NCBI GenBank assembly: GCA_019348555.1
Contig: JAHWJH010000004.1
Location: forward strand, 1-43,340
Direction of reading: 5' to 3'
Source of the DNA: Actinomycetota bacterium
GTDB taxonomy: Bacteria; Actinomycetota; Acidimicrobiia; Acidimicrobiales; CADCSY01
Length of the DNA stretch: 43,340 bases
How positions within the stretch are numbered: the first letter of the stretch is position 1; each line of letters opens with the position of its first letter. Under the pieces are notes generated by a model that searched no databases, was not told where the DNA came from, and saw only the letters and a list, made by a program, of their open reading frames with translations. Below, piece by piece: positions 36,794 to 43,340 of the stretch. The position numbers and the translations under genes were made by a program.

Positions 36794-37615
36794 TCACCCT
36801 CGGCGTGGTGTGGGCGTTCCTGCCTGTCGGTGGTCAACGCCTCCCGCTGCCGGAGGGGTCGGGGGCAAACCCGAAGGATGGCGGCCGAGGTCCTGTGCCG
36901 GCAGCTCCTCGGGCAGGCCGCGCCCGCCGGCCACGTCGTCGCCGGACGACAAGGGCGGCGGGGCCACGGAGCGCCCTCGACCTCGTAGCGGCAACTCCTG
37001 GCCGGGCCGGAACTCGTTCGCCGGTGGCACGGGCGAGCCCGGCGCCCGCGAGCCCGATGCGGTTCGGTTGTCCTCTGGCACCGGTGCAACCTCGATGCCG
37101 GAGGAAGGCACGGCGGGGCCGGTCTCCGAGCCGGTGGGCTGGTGGGGCCCGGCAGGGCTCGGCGACGGCGCCGCAGGGATGGTCCCCTCCGGCGAGGACG
37201 GTGGCGCTCCCACCGGAGCAGGATCGGCAGGCGCAGGGGGTGGTGCGCCGGCGGCGTCGGGACCCTCCTCGCCCACGCCGACGACGACGTTGGCCCGGTC
37301 GAACGCCGCCTGCACCGGACCCGGGAGCGCCCCGGCGGCACCGGTGCCGAGCAGGAGGCCGCCGGCCAGGACCATGCCGAGGGTGGCCCGAGCACGCCCC
37401 CACCGGCTGGTCGACGCTCGTTCGGCACCGACCGCGCCGCGGCCCTGCCGCGTCGCCATCGCCTCCTCGGGCGGGCAACCGAGCCCCCGGCGGAGGACGG
37501 CGGCCAGCCGGTCGTCGACCTTCGGCGCCGGCCCGGCATGGAGCTCGCTGCGCAGGTCGACGAGAAAGGCGGCCAAGGCGTCGTCGCCACCGTCGAGGTC
37601 CATGGCGGGGATCAT
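36794..37615 (-). CDS. Membrane protein coupled to the sigma factor, possible anti-sigma factor
   Basis: The 273-residue protein has a short cytoplasmic N-terminus (residues 1 to about 75, with ALAAFLVDLRSELHAGPAPK and DDRLAAVLRRGLG). One membrane helix follows (about 87-108, TLGMVLAGGLLLGTGAAGAL), then a long Pro/Ala/Ser/Gly-rich outer region. No zinc-binding HxxxCxxC motif is present, so it is not a classic ZAS anti-sigma factor. Its ATG overlaps the stop of the sigma gene (ATGA), and the topology fits a membrane-bound regulator that holds the sigma factor. That role is inferred from position and topology only. The C-terminal half is low complexity and poorly constrained. Confidence 0.7.
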   Translation of the reverse strand: MIPAMDLDGGDDALAAFLVDLRSELHAGPAPKVDDRLAAVLRRGLGCPPEEAMATRQGRGAVGAERASTSRWGRARATLGMVLAGGLLLGTGAAGALPGPVQAAFDRANVVVGVGEEGPDAAGAPPPAPADPAPVGAPPSSPEGTIPAAPSPSPAGPHQPTGSETGPAVPSSGIEVAPVPEDNRTASGSRAPGSPVPPANEFRPGQELPLRGRGRSVAPPPLSSGDDVAGGRGLPEELPAQDLGRHPSGLPPTPPAAGGVDHRQAGTPTPRRG

Positions 37616-38319
37616 GGGGCTGCCAGCACGGCCGACACGTCGACCGGGTCGCCGACGTGCTCGGGGTCCGCTGTCCGTAGCCGGCGGCGCAGCGTGGCCA
37701 GCGCTCGTCGCTGGAGCTGCTTCACCGAGCCCGTGGTCTTGCCGAGCGTGTGCGCCACCTGGTCGACGGTGAGGTCGGCCACCACCCGCAGCAGCAGCAC
37801 GTCGCGCTGGTCGGGGGAGAGTTCGTCGAGCAGCAGCGACACCCGCGAGAGCCCGATGTGGGCCAGAGCATCGGCCTCGGTGGAGGACGGACCGGCGATG
37901 TCGGGCAGCTCCCCCTCGGCGAGGGCCGGGCGGCGCCGGCGGCGCCGGCAGTCGTCGGCCAGCACGTGGTGGGCGATGGTGAACACCCAGGAGCGGAAGG
38001 CCCCCTCGTTGCCCTCGAAGCGCGGGAGGTTGCGGAACACCCGGAGGAACACCTCGTTGGCGAGCCCGTCGGGGTCCTCGGCCCTCCGGCCGCGCAGGTA
38101 GCCGACCACCGCAGGGCTCAGCCAGTCGAAGAGCCGCTGGTAGGCCCACGGGGCGTCGGCCCTGGCGGCATCGAGCACCGCCGGGAAGGCGGCACCGAAG
38201 GTCGGGGTGCCTCCGGACGCACCACGGGACGCCACCTCCGGACCATCGGCAGGCGCCGCCGGTCCCTTGAGCTTCTTCTTGGTCACATTGACGACAGGTT
38301 GGCGGCATCGAGCGTTCAT
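37612..38319 (-). CDS. ECF-like RNA polymerase sigma factor
   Basis: The protein of about 235 residues has sigma region 2 (AYQRLFDWLSPAVVGYL, GLANEVFLRVFRNLPRF, GAFRSWVFTIAHHVLADD) and region 4 (LSPDQRDVLLLRVVADLTVD, then QVAHTLGKTTGSVKQLQRRA). Regions 1.1 and 3 are absent, as in group IV sigma factors. The basic N-terminal tail, MNARCRQPVVNVTKKKLKGP, is uncommon. The ATG at 38319 has no clear Shine-Dalgarno sequence, and GTG at 38286 (VTKKKLKG) is a possible start. It is followed by an overlapping membrane protein gene, its likely regulator, and is divergent from urtA. Its regulon is unknown. Confidence 0.9.
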   Translation of the reverse strand: MNARCRQPVVNVTKKKLKGPAAPADGPEVASRGASGGTPTFGAAFPAVLDAARADAPWAYQRLFDWLSPAVVGYLRGRRAEDPDGLANEVFLRVFRNLPRFEGNEGAFRSWVFTIAHHVLADDCRRRRRRPALAEGELPDIAGPSSTEADALAHIGLSRVSLLLDELSPDQRDVLLLRVVADLTVDQVAHTLGKTTGSVKQLQRRALATLRRRLRTADPEHVGDPVDVSAVLAAP

Positions 38320-38401
38320 GTTGCCGACGCGGGGCCGACACGACCGGTTCCTACCGTGAGCCCGTCCGCCACCCGGGGCGGCGCAGGCATGAAGGAGCCG
38401 C

Positions 38402-39646
38402 ATGTTCTCTTCCCGTTCGTCTCGACGTCCGCTGCTCGCTGCCCTGGTGGTGACGACCCTGATGGCGGTGGGGTGCGTGAGCGACTCGCCCGACGGCGCC
38501 GACGTGAAGGCAGGTGGCACCTCCGACGGCGACACCATCAAGGTGGGGATCCTGCACTCCCTCAGCGGCACCATGTCGATCAGCGAGGTGTCGGTACGCG
38601 ACGCCGAGCTGCTGGCCATCGAGGAGATCAACGCGGCCGGCGGGGTCCTGGGCAAGCAGCTCGAGCCGGTGATCGAGGACGGCAAGTCCGACTGGCCCAC
38701 CTTCGCCGAGAAGGCCGACAAGCTCATCAACGTCGACGACGTCGCCGCCACCTTCGGGGGATGGACCTCCGCCAGCCGCAAGGCCATGCTCCCGGTCTTC
38801 GAGCGGAACGAGGCGCTGCTCTACTACCCGGTGCAGTACGAGGGCCTGGAGGCGTCCCCCTACATCTTCTACTCGGGGGCGACGACCAACCAGCAGATCG
38901 TGCCCGCGCTCGACTACCTGAAGGAGCAGGGCGCTCGGAGCCTGTTCCTCGTGGGCAGCGACTACGTGTTCCCTCGCACCGCCAACAAGATCATCAAGGC
39001 CTACGCCGCCGCCAACGGCATGGAGATCGTGGGCGAGGAGTACACGCCCCTCGGCAACACCGAGTACGCCACGGTGGTGAACAAGCTGGCCGAGGCCGAC
39101 CCCGACTTCGTGTTCAACACCCTCAACGGCGACAGCAACGTGGCGTTCTTCAAGCAGCTCAAGAGCAACGGGCTCGACGCCGAGTCGATGCCAACCCTGT
39201 CGGTCAGCATCGCCGAGGAGGAGATCCGCGGCATCGGCGCCGACAACCTCGCCGGGCACCTGGTGGCGTGGAACTACTACCAGACCACCGACACGCCCGA
39301 GAACGAGAAGTTCGTGGCGGCGTTCAAGGCCAAGTACGGCGACGAACGGGTCACCGACGACCCCATCGAGGCCGGCTACGTGCAGGTCCACCTGTGGGCC
39401 ATGGCCGTGGAGAAGGCCGGCACGACGGAGGTCGAAGCGGTGAAGGAGGCGTCCAAGGGACTGTCGTTCGCCGCCCCGGAGGGGACCGTCACCATCCACA
39501 TGGAGAACCAGCACATCTCCAAGACCGCCCGCATCGGTGAGATCGGCACCGACGGTCTGATCGAGGAGATCGCCGGCTCCGAGGGCCCCATCGAACCCGA
39601 CCCCTTCCTCACCACCTACCCGTGGGCCCAGGGCCTGGCCGGCTGA
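38402..39646 (+). CDS. urtA: Urea ABC transporter substrate-binding lipoprotein
   Basis: The 414-residue lipoprotein precursor has a signal peptide ending MAVGC (lipobox VGC). A periplasmic-binding-protein fold of the branched-chain amino acid/amide group follows. Segments specific for UrtA include [84 protein letters not shown] and [18 protein letters not shown]. It captures urea outside the membrane. The start is well supported (AAGGAG, four bases, ATG). It is the first gene of a complete urtABCDE set and is divergent from the sigma factor gene. No NtcA- or GlnR-like site was recognised upstream. Confidence 0.96.
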   Translation: MFSSRSSRRPLLAALVVTTLMAVGCVSDSPDGADVKAGGTSDGDTIKVGILHSLSGTMSISEVSVRDAELLAIEEINAAGGVLGKQLEPVIEDGKSDWPTFAEKADKLINVDDVAATFGGWTSASRKAMLPVFERNEALLYYPVQYEGLEASPYIFYSGATTNQQIVPALDYLKEQGARSLFLVGSDYVFPRTANKIIKAYAAANGMEIVGEEYTPLGNTEYATVVNKLAEADPDFVFNTLNGDSNVAFFKQLKSNGLDAESMPTLSVSIAEEEIRGIGADNLAGHLVAWNYYQTTDTPENEKFVAAFKAKYGDERVTDDPIEAGYVQVHLWAMAVEKAGTTEVEAVKEASKGLSFAAPEGTVTIHMENQHISKTARIGEIGTDGLIEEIAGSEGPIEPDPFLTTYPWAQGLAG

Positions 39647-39673
39647 TGCGAGCCCTTCCCGGCGATCCCAACG

Positions 39674-39722
39674 CTTCTGGCGTCACTCGGTCTCGGATTC
39701 CGACACCCCTTGACGCCGGAAG
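39674..39722 (+). promoter_or_regulatory. Structured intercistronic element between urtA and urtB
   Basis: CTTCTGGCGTCA and TGACGCCGGAAG pair over 12 positions (one G-U) around a 25-base loop that contains the nested TCGGA-T-TCCGA hairpin. It lies in the 94-base gap of an otherwise tight operon. It may stabilise urtA mRNA or partly terminate transcription. A TTGACG at 39710-39715 could also be a -35 box for urtB, but the -10 region is poor. Confidence 0.5.
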
Positions 39723-39740
39723 TGGTCGGCGACCAGGTCC

Positions 39741-40646
39741 GTGGGGATCCGTTCGGTGACCGTCCTGCTCTCGCAGCTCTTCGCCGGGCTGGGAATCGCC
39801 GCCGTGCTCCTGCTGATCGCCCTCGGGCTGACGTTCACCTTCGGCCAGATGAACGTGATCAACATGGCGCACGGCGAGTTCATCATGGCGGGCGCCTACG
39901 CCCCCTACCTGCTGCAGGGGGTGTTGGGCGCCGGCCTGGCGGGGCTGGCCTTCGGTCTGGCCCTGCCCGTCGCCTTCGTCACCACGGGGGCCGTCGGTCT
40001 GCTCCTCGAACGCACGCTGATCCGACGGCTCTACGGTCGCCCACTCGACACCCTGCTGGTCACCTGGGGCGTCAGCCTCATGCTCCAGCAGCTCGCCCGC
40101 GACCTCTTCGGCGCCCCAAACGTGCAGGTGGTGGCCCCGGCAGCGTTGCGGGGTGCCCTCTCTCTCGGACCGGTCACCTTGTCGTACGCGCGGCTGTTCA
40201 TTCTCGCCCTGGTGGCGGTGATCGTGGCCGCCATCGGGGTGTACCTCGCCCGCATGCCCCACGGCCGGCGCATGCGGGCCGTCATGCAGAACCGCCAGCT
40301 CGCCGGCTGCAGCGGGATCGACACCGACCGGGTCGACCAGCTCACCTTCTTCGTGGGCTCGGGGCTGGCAGGGCTGGCCGGGGTGGCGCTGACCCTGCTC
40401 GGGCCCATCGGCCCCGGTATCGGCACCTTCTACATCGTCGACGCCTTCCTGGTGGTGATCGTCGGCGGTCTCGGCCAGCTCCGCGGCGCCGTCATCGCCG
40501 CCCTGGTGCTGGGGCTGCTGAACTCCTTTCTCGAGTACGGCACCAACGCCAGCCTGGCCAAGGTGTTGGTGTTCGCCGCCATCGTGGTGTTCCTGCAGTT
40601 CCGGCCCCAGGGGCTCATCGCCCTGCGCACCCGGGCCCTGACCTGA
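39741..40646 (+). CDS. urtB: Urea ABC transporter permease
   Basis: The 301-residue protein has about eight membrane helices and belongs to the LivH-type permease family. Markers are ALGLTFTFGQMNVINMAHGE near the N-terminus, LLVTWGVSLMLQQLARDLFG, MQNRQLAGCSGIDTDRVDQL and FLVVIVGGLGQLRGAVIAA near the C-terminus. The specificity for urea is taken from its place after urtA. The GTG at 39741 is probable, and another GTG five codons later is possible. Its stop overlaps the urtC start (TGATG). Confidence 0.94.
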   Translation: MGIRSVTVLLSQLFAGLGIAAVLLLIALGLTFTFGQMNVINMAHGEFIMAGAYAPYLLQGVLGAGLAGLAFGLALPVAFVTTGAVGLLLERTLIRRLYGRPLDTLLVTWGVSLMLQQLARDLFGAPNVQVVAPAALRGALSLGPVTLSYARLFILALVAVIVAAIGVYLARMPHGRRMRAVMQNRQLAGCSGIDTDRVDQLTFFVGSGLAGLAGVALTLLGPIGPGIGTFYIVDAFLVVIVGGLGQLRGAVIAALVLGLLNSFLEYGTNASLAKVLVFAAIVVFLQFRPQGLIALRTRALT

Positions 40647-41740
40647 TGGCGACCGTGCCGGCGGGCCGCACCGCCCCCCACGTGCGCACGGGGCTGGTGA
40701 TGGTGGCGACCGCCGCCGTGGTGGTGGTCCTGCCGCTGGTGATGTCGGAGTTCCGCCTCGCTCTGCTGTCGAAGTACCTGGTCTTCGCCGTGGTGGCCGT
40801 CGGGCTGAACCTTGCATGGGGCTACGGCGGGATGCTCAGCCTCGGCCACGGCGTGTTCTTCGGTCTGGGTGCCTACTGCACGGCCATGCACCTCAAGCTC
40901 GCCGAGGCAGGCACCGGGCTTCCCGACTTCATGAGCTGGAGCGGCGTCGAGTCGTTGCCGGCCATCTGGGCGCCGTTCCGCCACGCCTGGTTCGCCATCC
41001 CCGCCGCCGTGATCATTCCCACGGCCGTGGCCGCCCTGCTCGGGGCGTCGGTCTTCCGACGACGGGTGCGCGGCGCGTACTTCGCCCTGCTGACCCAGGC
41101 CCTGGCGGCGGCGTTCGCCATCCTGCTCATCGGTCAGCAGGGCCTCACGGGCGGCACCAACGGCCTCACCAACATCACCGAGCTCTTCGGCCTCGAGCTC
41201 GGAAACCCACGCAGCACCCAGGTGCTGTTCTTCGTGGTCGCCGGCGCCCTGGCCGTCACCGTGCTGGTGGTCCGCCAAGTCGTGCACAGCCGCTTCGGAC
41301 GGCTGCTCGTCGCCGTGCGCGACGGAGAGGACCGGGTGCGCTTCCTCGGCTACGACGCCACCAGGGTGAAGGTGGTGGCGTTCGCCGTCTCGGCCGGCAT
41401 CGCCGGCCTGGCCGGAGCGCTGTTCGTGCCCATCGTCGGCATCATCTCGCCGGCCAACGTCGGTGTGGTGCCGTCGATCGAGATGGTGATCTGGGTGGCC
41501 ATCGGCGGGCGGGCCACGTTGCTCGGCCCGGTGGTCGGGGCGGTGGTGGCCAGCTACGCCAACACCTCGCTCTCGGAGTGGTATCCGGGCGGGTGGCTGT
41601 ACCTCCAGGGGGCGCTGTTCGTGGTGGCCATGGTGTGGGCGCCTCGTGGCCTGGCCGGCGTGGTCGACGCCGTACGGCGGCGGCCCCGTTCGCAACCGGC
41701 AGCCGCGCCCACCGAGGTGGCCGTCGGGACGGCGGCGTAG
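40646..41740 (+). CDS. urtC: Urea ABC transporter permease
   Basis: The 364-residue LivM-type permease has about ten membrane helices. Family segments are YLVFAVVAVGLNLAWGYGGM, LSLGHGVFFGLGAYCTAMHL, GGTNGLTNITELFG, DGEDRVRFLGYDATRVKVVA and IEMVIWVAIGGRATLLGPVV. It pairs with UrtB to form the membrane channel. The ATG overlaps the urtB stop. The gap to urtD is 14 bases. Confidence 0.95.
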   Translation: MATVPAGRTAPHVRTGLVMVATAAVVVVLPLVMSEFRLALLSKYLVFAVVAVGLNLAWGYGGMLSLGHGVFFGLGAYCTAMHLKLAEAGTGLPDFMSWSGVESLPAIWAPFRHAWFAIPAAVIIPTAVAALLGASVFRRRVRGAYFALLTQALAAAFAILLIGQQGLTGGTNGLTNITELFGLELGNPRSTQVLFFVVAGALAVTVLVVRQVVHSRFGRLLVAVRDGEDRVRFLGYDATRVKVVAFAVSAGIAGLAGALFVPIVGIISPANVGVVPSIEMVIWVAIGGRATLLGPVVGAVVASYANTSLSEWYPGGWLYLQGALFVVAMVWAPRGLAGVVDAVRRRPRSQPAAAPTEVAVGTAA

Positions 41741-41754
41741 GTGAACGGTCGCTG

Positions 41755-42570
41755 ATGGGTGCCCTGCTGCAGGTGAGCGGCGTCGCCGTGTCCTTCGACG
41801 GCGCCCCCGCTCTCGACGGCGTCGAGCTGGCCGTCGACGAGGGGGAGATCCGCTTCCTCATCGGGCCCAACGGGGCGGGCAAGACCACCCTGATCGACGT
41901 GATCACCGGCCTGACCGCTCCCTCTGCCGGCTCGGTCATCTTCGACCGGCGCGACCTCATCGGCCGGCGGGAGCACGCCATCGTGGGGCTGGGGGTGGGG
42001 CGCACCTTCCAGACACCGAGCGTCTTCGAGCAGCTGAGCGTGGTCGAGAACCTCGACCTGGCCCACAACCACCGTCGGCCTCTCCGGTCGCTGCTGCGCC
42101 GCCGCCGGGGCGTCGATCCTGAGGTGGCGGAGGCCCTCGAAGCCGTGGGGCTCGACGAGCGGGCCGACGAGCCGGCGGGAGCGCTGTCGCACGGCCAGAA
42201 GCAGTGGCTCGAGATCGCCATGCTGCTCGTCCAGCGGCCCCGGCTCCTGCTGCTCGACGAGCCGGTGGCCGGAATGAGCGCAGAGGAGCGCCTGGCCACG
42301 GGAGCCCTGATCGAGACCATCGCCGAGACGTGCACGATCGTGATCGTCGAGCACGACATGGAGTTCCTGCGGCGCTTCGCCCGGCGGGTCACGGTCATGC
42401 ACGAAGGCAAGGTGGTCAGCGAAGGCTCGGTCGACCACGTGCGGGCCGATCCCCTGGTGCAGGAGGTCTACCTGGGGCGCAGCCGCGACCGGCGCGGCCA
42501 CGGCGGACCCGAGCCCGAGGCGCAGGACCACGACGAGGTGACGTCTCCGGCGCCGGTGGTGCGCACGTGA
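41755..42570 (+). CDS. urtD: Urea ABC transporter ATP-binding protein
   Basis: The 271-residue ATPase has Walker A GPNGAGKTTLID, the Q-loop in GVGRTFQTPSVFE, and Walker B LLLLDEPVAGMS. The signature LSHGQKQWLEIAM has a His in the second glycine area, as is usual for UrtD (SHGQKQWLEI). The H-loop is in VEHDMEF. The C-terminal 25 residues are an Arg/Asp/Glu-rich extension beyond the usual end. It forms a heterodimer with UrtE. Its stop overlaps the urtE GTG by four bases. Confidence 0.95.
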   Translation: MGALLQVSGVAVSFDGAPALDGVELAVDEGEIRFLIGPNGAGKTTLIDVITGLTAPSAGSVIFDRRDLIGRREHAIVGLGVGRTFQTPSVFEQLSVVENLDLAHNHRRPLRSLLRRRRGVDPEVAEALEAVGLDERADEPAGALSHGQKQWLEIAMLLVQRPRLLLLDEPVAGMSAEERLATGALIETIAETCTIVIVEHDMEFLRRFARRVTVMHEGKVVSEGSVDHVRADPLVQEVYLGRSRDRRGHGGPEPEAQDHDEVTSPAPVVRT

Positions 42571-43265
42571 TCCTGTCGGTGCGCGGCTTGCACGTGGCCT
42601 ACGGTCGGGCGCCGGTCCTCCACGGCATCGACCTCGAGATCCCCGCCGGCGGGTTCTTGTGCCTGCTCGGGCGCAACGGCGTGGGCAAGACCACGCTGCT
42701 CAACACCGTGATGGGCGTGCTGGCGCCATCCAGGGGAGAGGTCCGTTTCGACGGGCGTGACGTGACGTCCGCCGCCCCCTACGCCCGGGTGCGGGCCGGG
42801 ATGGCCTACGTGCCCCAGGGGCGCGACGGCTTCCCGCACCTCACCGTGGCCGAGAACCTCGGCGTGGTGGCCGAGGCCAGCGCCAGGGGGGATCGCAGCG
42901 CCATCGACGAGGTCCTCGACCTGTTCCCCCGTCTGGTGCCCCTCCTCGGGCGGCGGGGGGGCAACCTCTCCGGAGGCCAGAAGCAGCAGCTGGCCATGGC
43001 CCGCGCCCTGGTGACCCGGCCCCAACTGCTGGTGCTCGACGAGCCCACCGAGGGCATCCAGCCGTCGATCATCGCCGAGGTCGAGGACGCTGTGCTGGGC
43101 TTGCGCCAGCGGGGCGACCTCGCCTTCCTGTTGGTCGAGCAGTACGTGGAGTTCGCCCTGCGTCTGGCCGACACCTACGCGGTGATGGACGTCGGGCGCA
43201 TCGTCGACACCGGCCCCGCCGCCAGCCTCCACGCCGACGACGCCAGCCGCCTCCTGGCGGTCTAG
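42567..43265 (+). CDS. urtE: Urea ABC transporter ATP-binding protein
   Basis: The 232-residue ATPase of the LivF class has Walker A GRNGVGKTTLLN, the Q-loop in AYVPQGRDGFPHLTVAENL, signature LSGGQKQQLAMARAL and Walker B LLVLDEPTEGIQPS. The VPQGRxxFP stretch and EGIQPSI are characteristic of UrtE. It starts at GTG overlapping the urtD stop. It is the last gene of the transporter operon. No urease gene follows within the remaining 75 bases. Confidence 0.95.
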   Translation: MILSVRGLHVAYGRAPVLHGIDLEIPAGGFLCLLGRNGVGKTTLLNTVMGVLAPSRGEVRFDGRDVTSAAPYARVRAGMAYVPQGRDGFPHLTVAENLGVVAEASARGDRSAIDEVLDLFPRLVPLLGRRGGNLSGGQKQQLAMARALVTRPQLLVLDEPTEGIQPSIIAEVEDAVLGLRQRGDLAFLLVEQYVEFALRLADTYAVMDVGRIVDTGPAASLHADDASRLLAV

Positions 43266-43287
43266 CCGGGCGCTGACAGGGATTTGT

Positions 43288-43322
43288 GGACGATCGGAGT
43301 GGCTGAGCCGCTTCGATCGTCC
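43288..43322. terminator. Long hairpin after the urt operon
   Basis: Two 15-base arms (GGACGATCGGAGTGG and CCGCTTCGATCGTCC) pair throughout, with two G-U pairs, around a CTGAG loop, 22 bases after the urtE stop. Outside them, ATTT and AAAT flank the stem. No T-run follows, so it is either a GC-type terminator or part of a repeat family that cannot be judged from one copy. Confidence 0.5.
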
Positions 43323-43340
43323 GGAAATGCGAGTCAGCGG

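Noticed and set aside
36805-37680. Plus-strand open frame opposite the putative anti-sigma gene
   Set aside because: It is an Arg/Pro/Gly-rich shadow. The minus-strand frame has a membrane helix and overlaps the sigma factor stop.
38402-43265. Branched-chain amino acid (liv) transporter as the identity of the last operon
   Set aside because: The binding protein has the UrtA-specific segments ([35 protein letters not shown]), and the ATPases carry UrtD/UrtE-type motifs, so urea is preferred.

Overview
The window is about 43 kb of very GC-rich, densely packed bacterial DNA. Start codons are often GTG, and neighbouring genes frequently overlap by 1-4 bases (ATGA, GTGA, TGATG). A resuscitation-promoting factor, the small ribosomal protein bS22, a paired TrkA/KimA-like potassium locus and the blocks rsmA-ispE-tRNA-glmU-prs-rplY-pth and mfd-surA-mazG-eno-ftsB point to an actinobacterium (Actinomycetota). 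An Acidimicrobiia-like lineage is my best guess, but this is inferred from gene content and not from a marker search. Most of the window is chromosomal core. I see no insertion sequence, integrase, prophage or CRISPR array.

Layout. (1) 1-1723, minus: dihydrolipoamide dehydrogenase followed by a 2-oxoacid dehydrogenase E2 gene that runs off the left edge, with a broken duplicate of the E2 start between them. (2) 1768-6058: a small lipoprotein, a 30-residue membrane microprotein, an OB-fold protein, two TrkA (RCK) subunits and a KimA-like K+ transporter. (3) 6069-11478: a membrane protein, an atypical thioredoxin, an aldehyde dehydrogenase, a secreted Rpf, an RDD protein, a DUF2752 protein and RmuC. 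(4) 11488-19840, plus: metG, tatD, an RlpA-like protein, rsmA, ispE, tRNA-Gln, glmU (lacking its acetyltransferase end), prs, rplY and pth, with bS22 encoded antisense to the end of ispE. (5) 19866-27838, minus: six overlapping genes for three glycosyltransferases, one ABC exporter and two APH-fold kinases. This is the clearest accessory unit and the best candidate for an undescribed pathway. (6) 28186-36663, plus: mfd, a parvulin lipoprotein, a methylase-MazG fusion, a membrane protein, eno and ftsB. (7) 36794-38319, minus: an ECF-like sigma factor coupled to a membrane protein that may be its anti-sigma partner. (8) 38402-43265, plus: a complete urea ABC transporter, urtABCDE.

How the genes fit together. 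Region 2 looks like a potassium uptake and regulation locus without a TrkH channel. Region 4 joins translation (metG, rsmA, rplY, pth, tRNA-Gln, bS22) with precursor supply for isoprenoids, peptidoglycan and PRPP. Region 5 probably builds a glycosylated molecule on or near the membrane and exports it. Region 8 imports urea as a nitrogen source; no urease genes are visible here.

Starts were chosen by Shine-Dalgarno match, overlap with the upstream gene and family alignment from memory. No database search was run.
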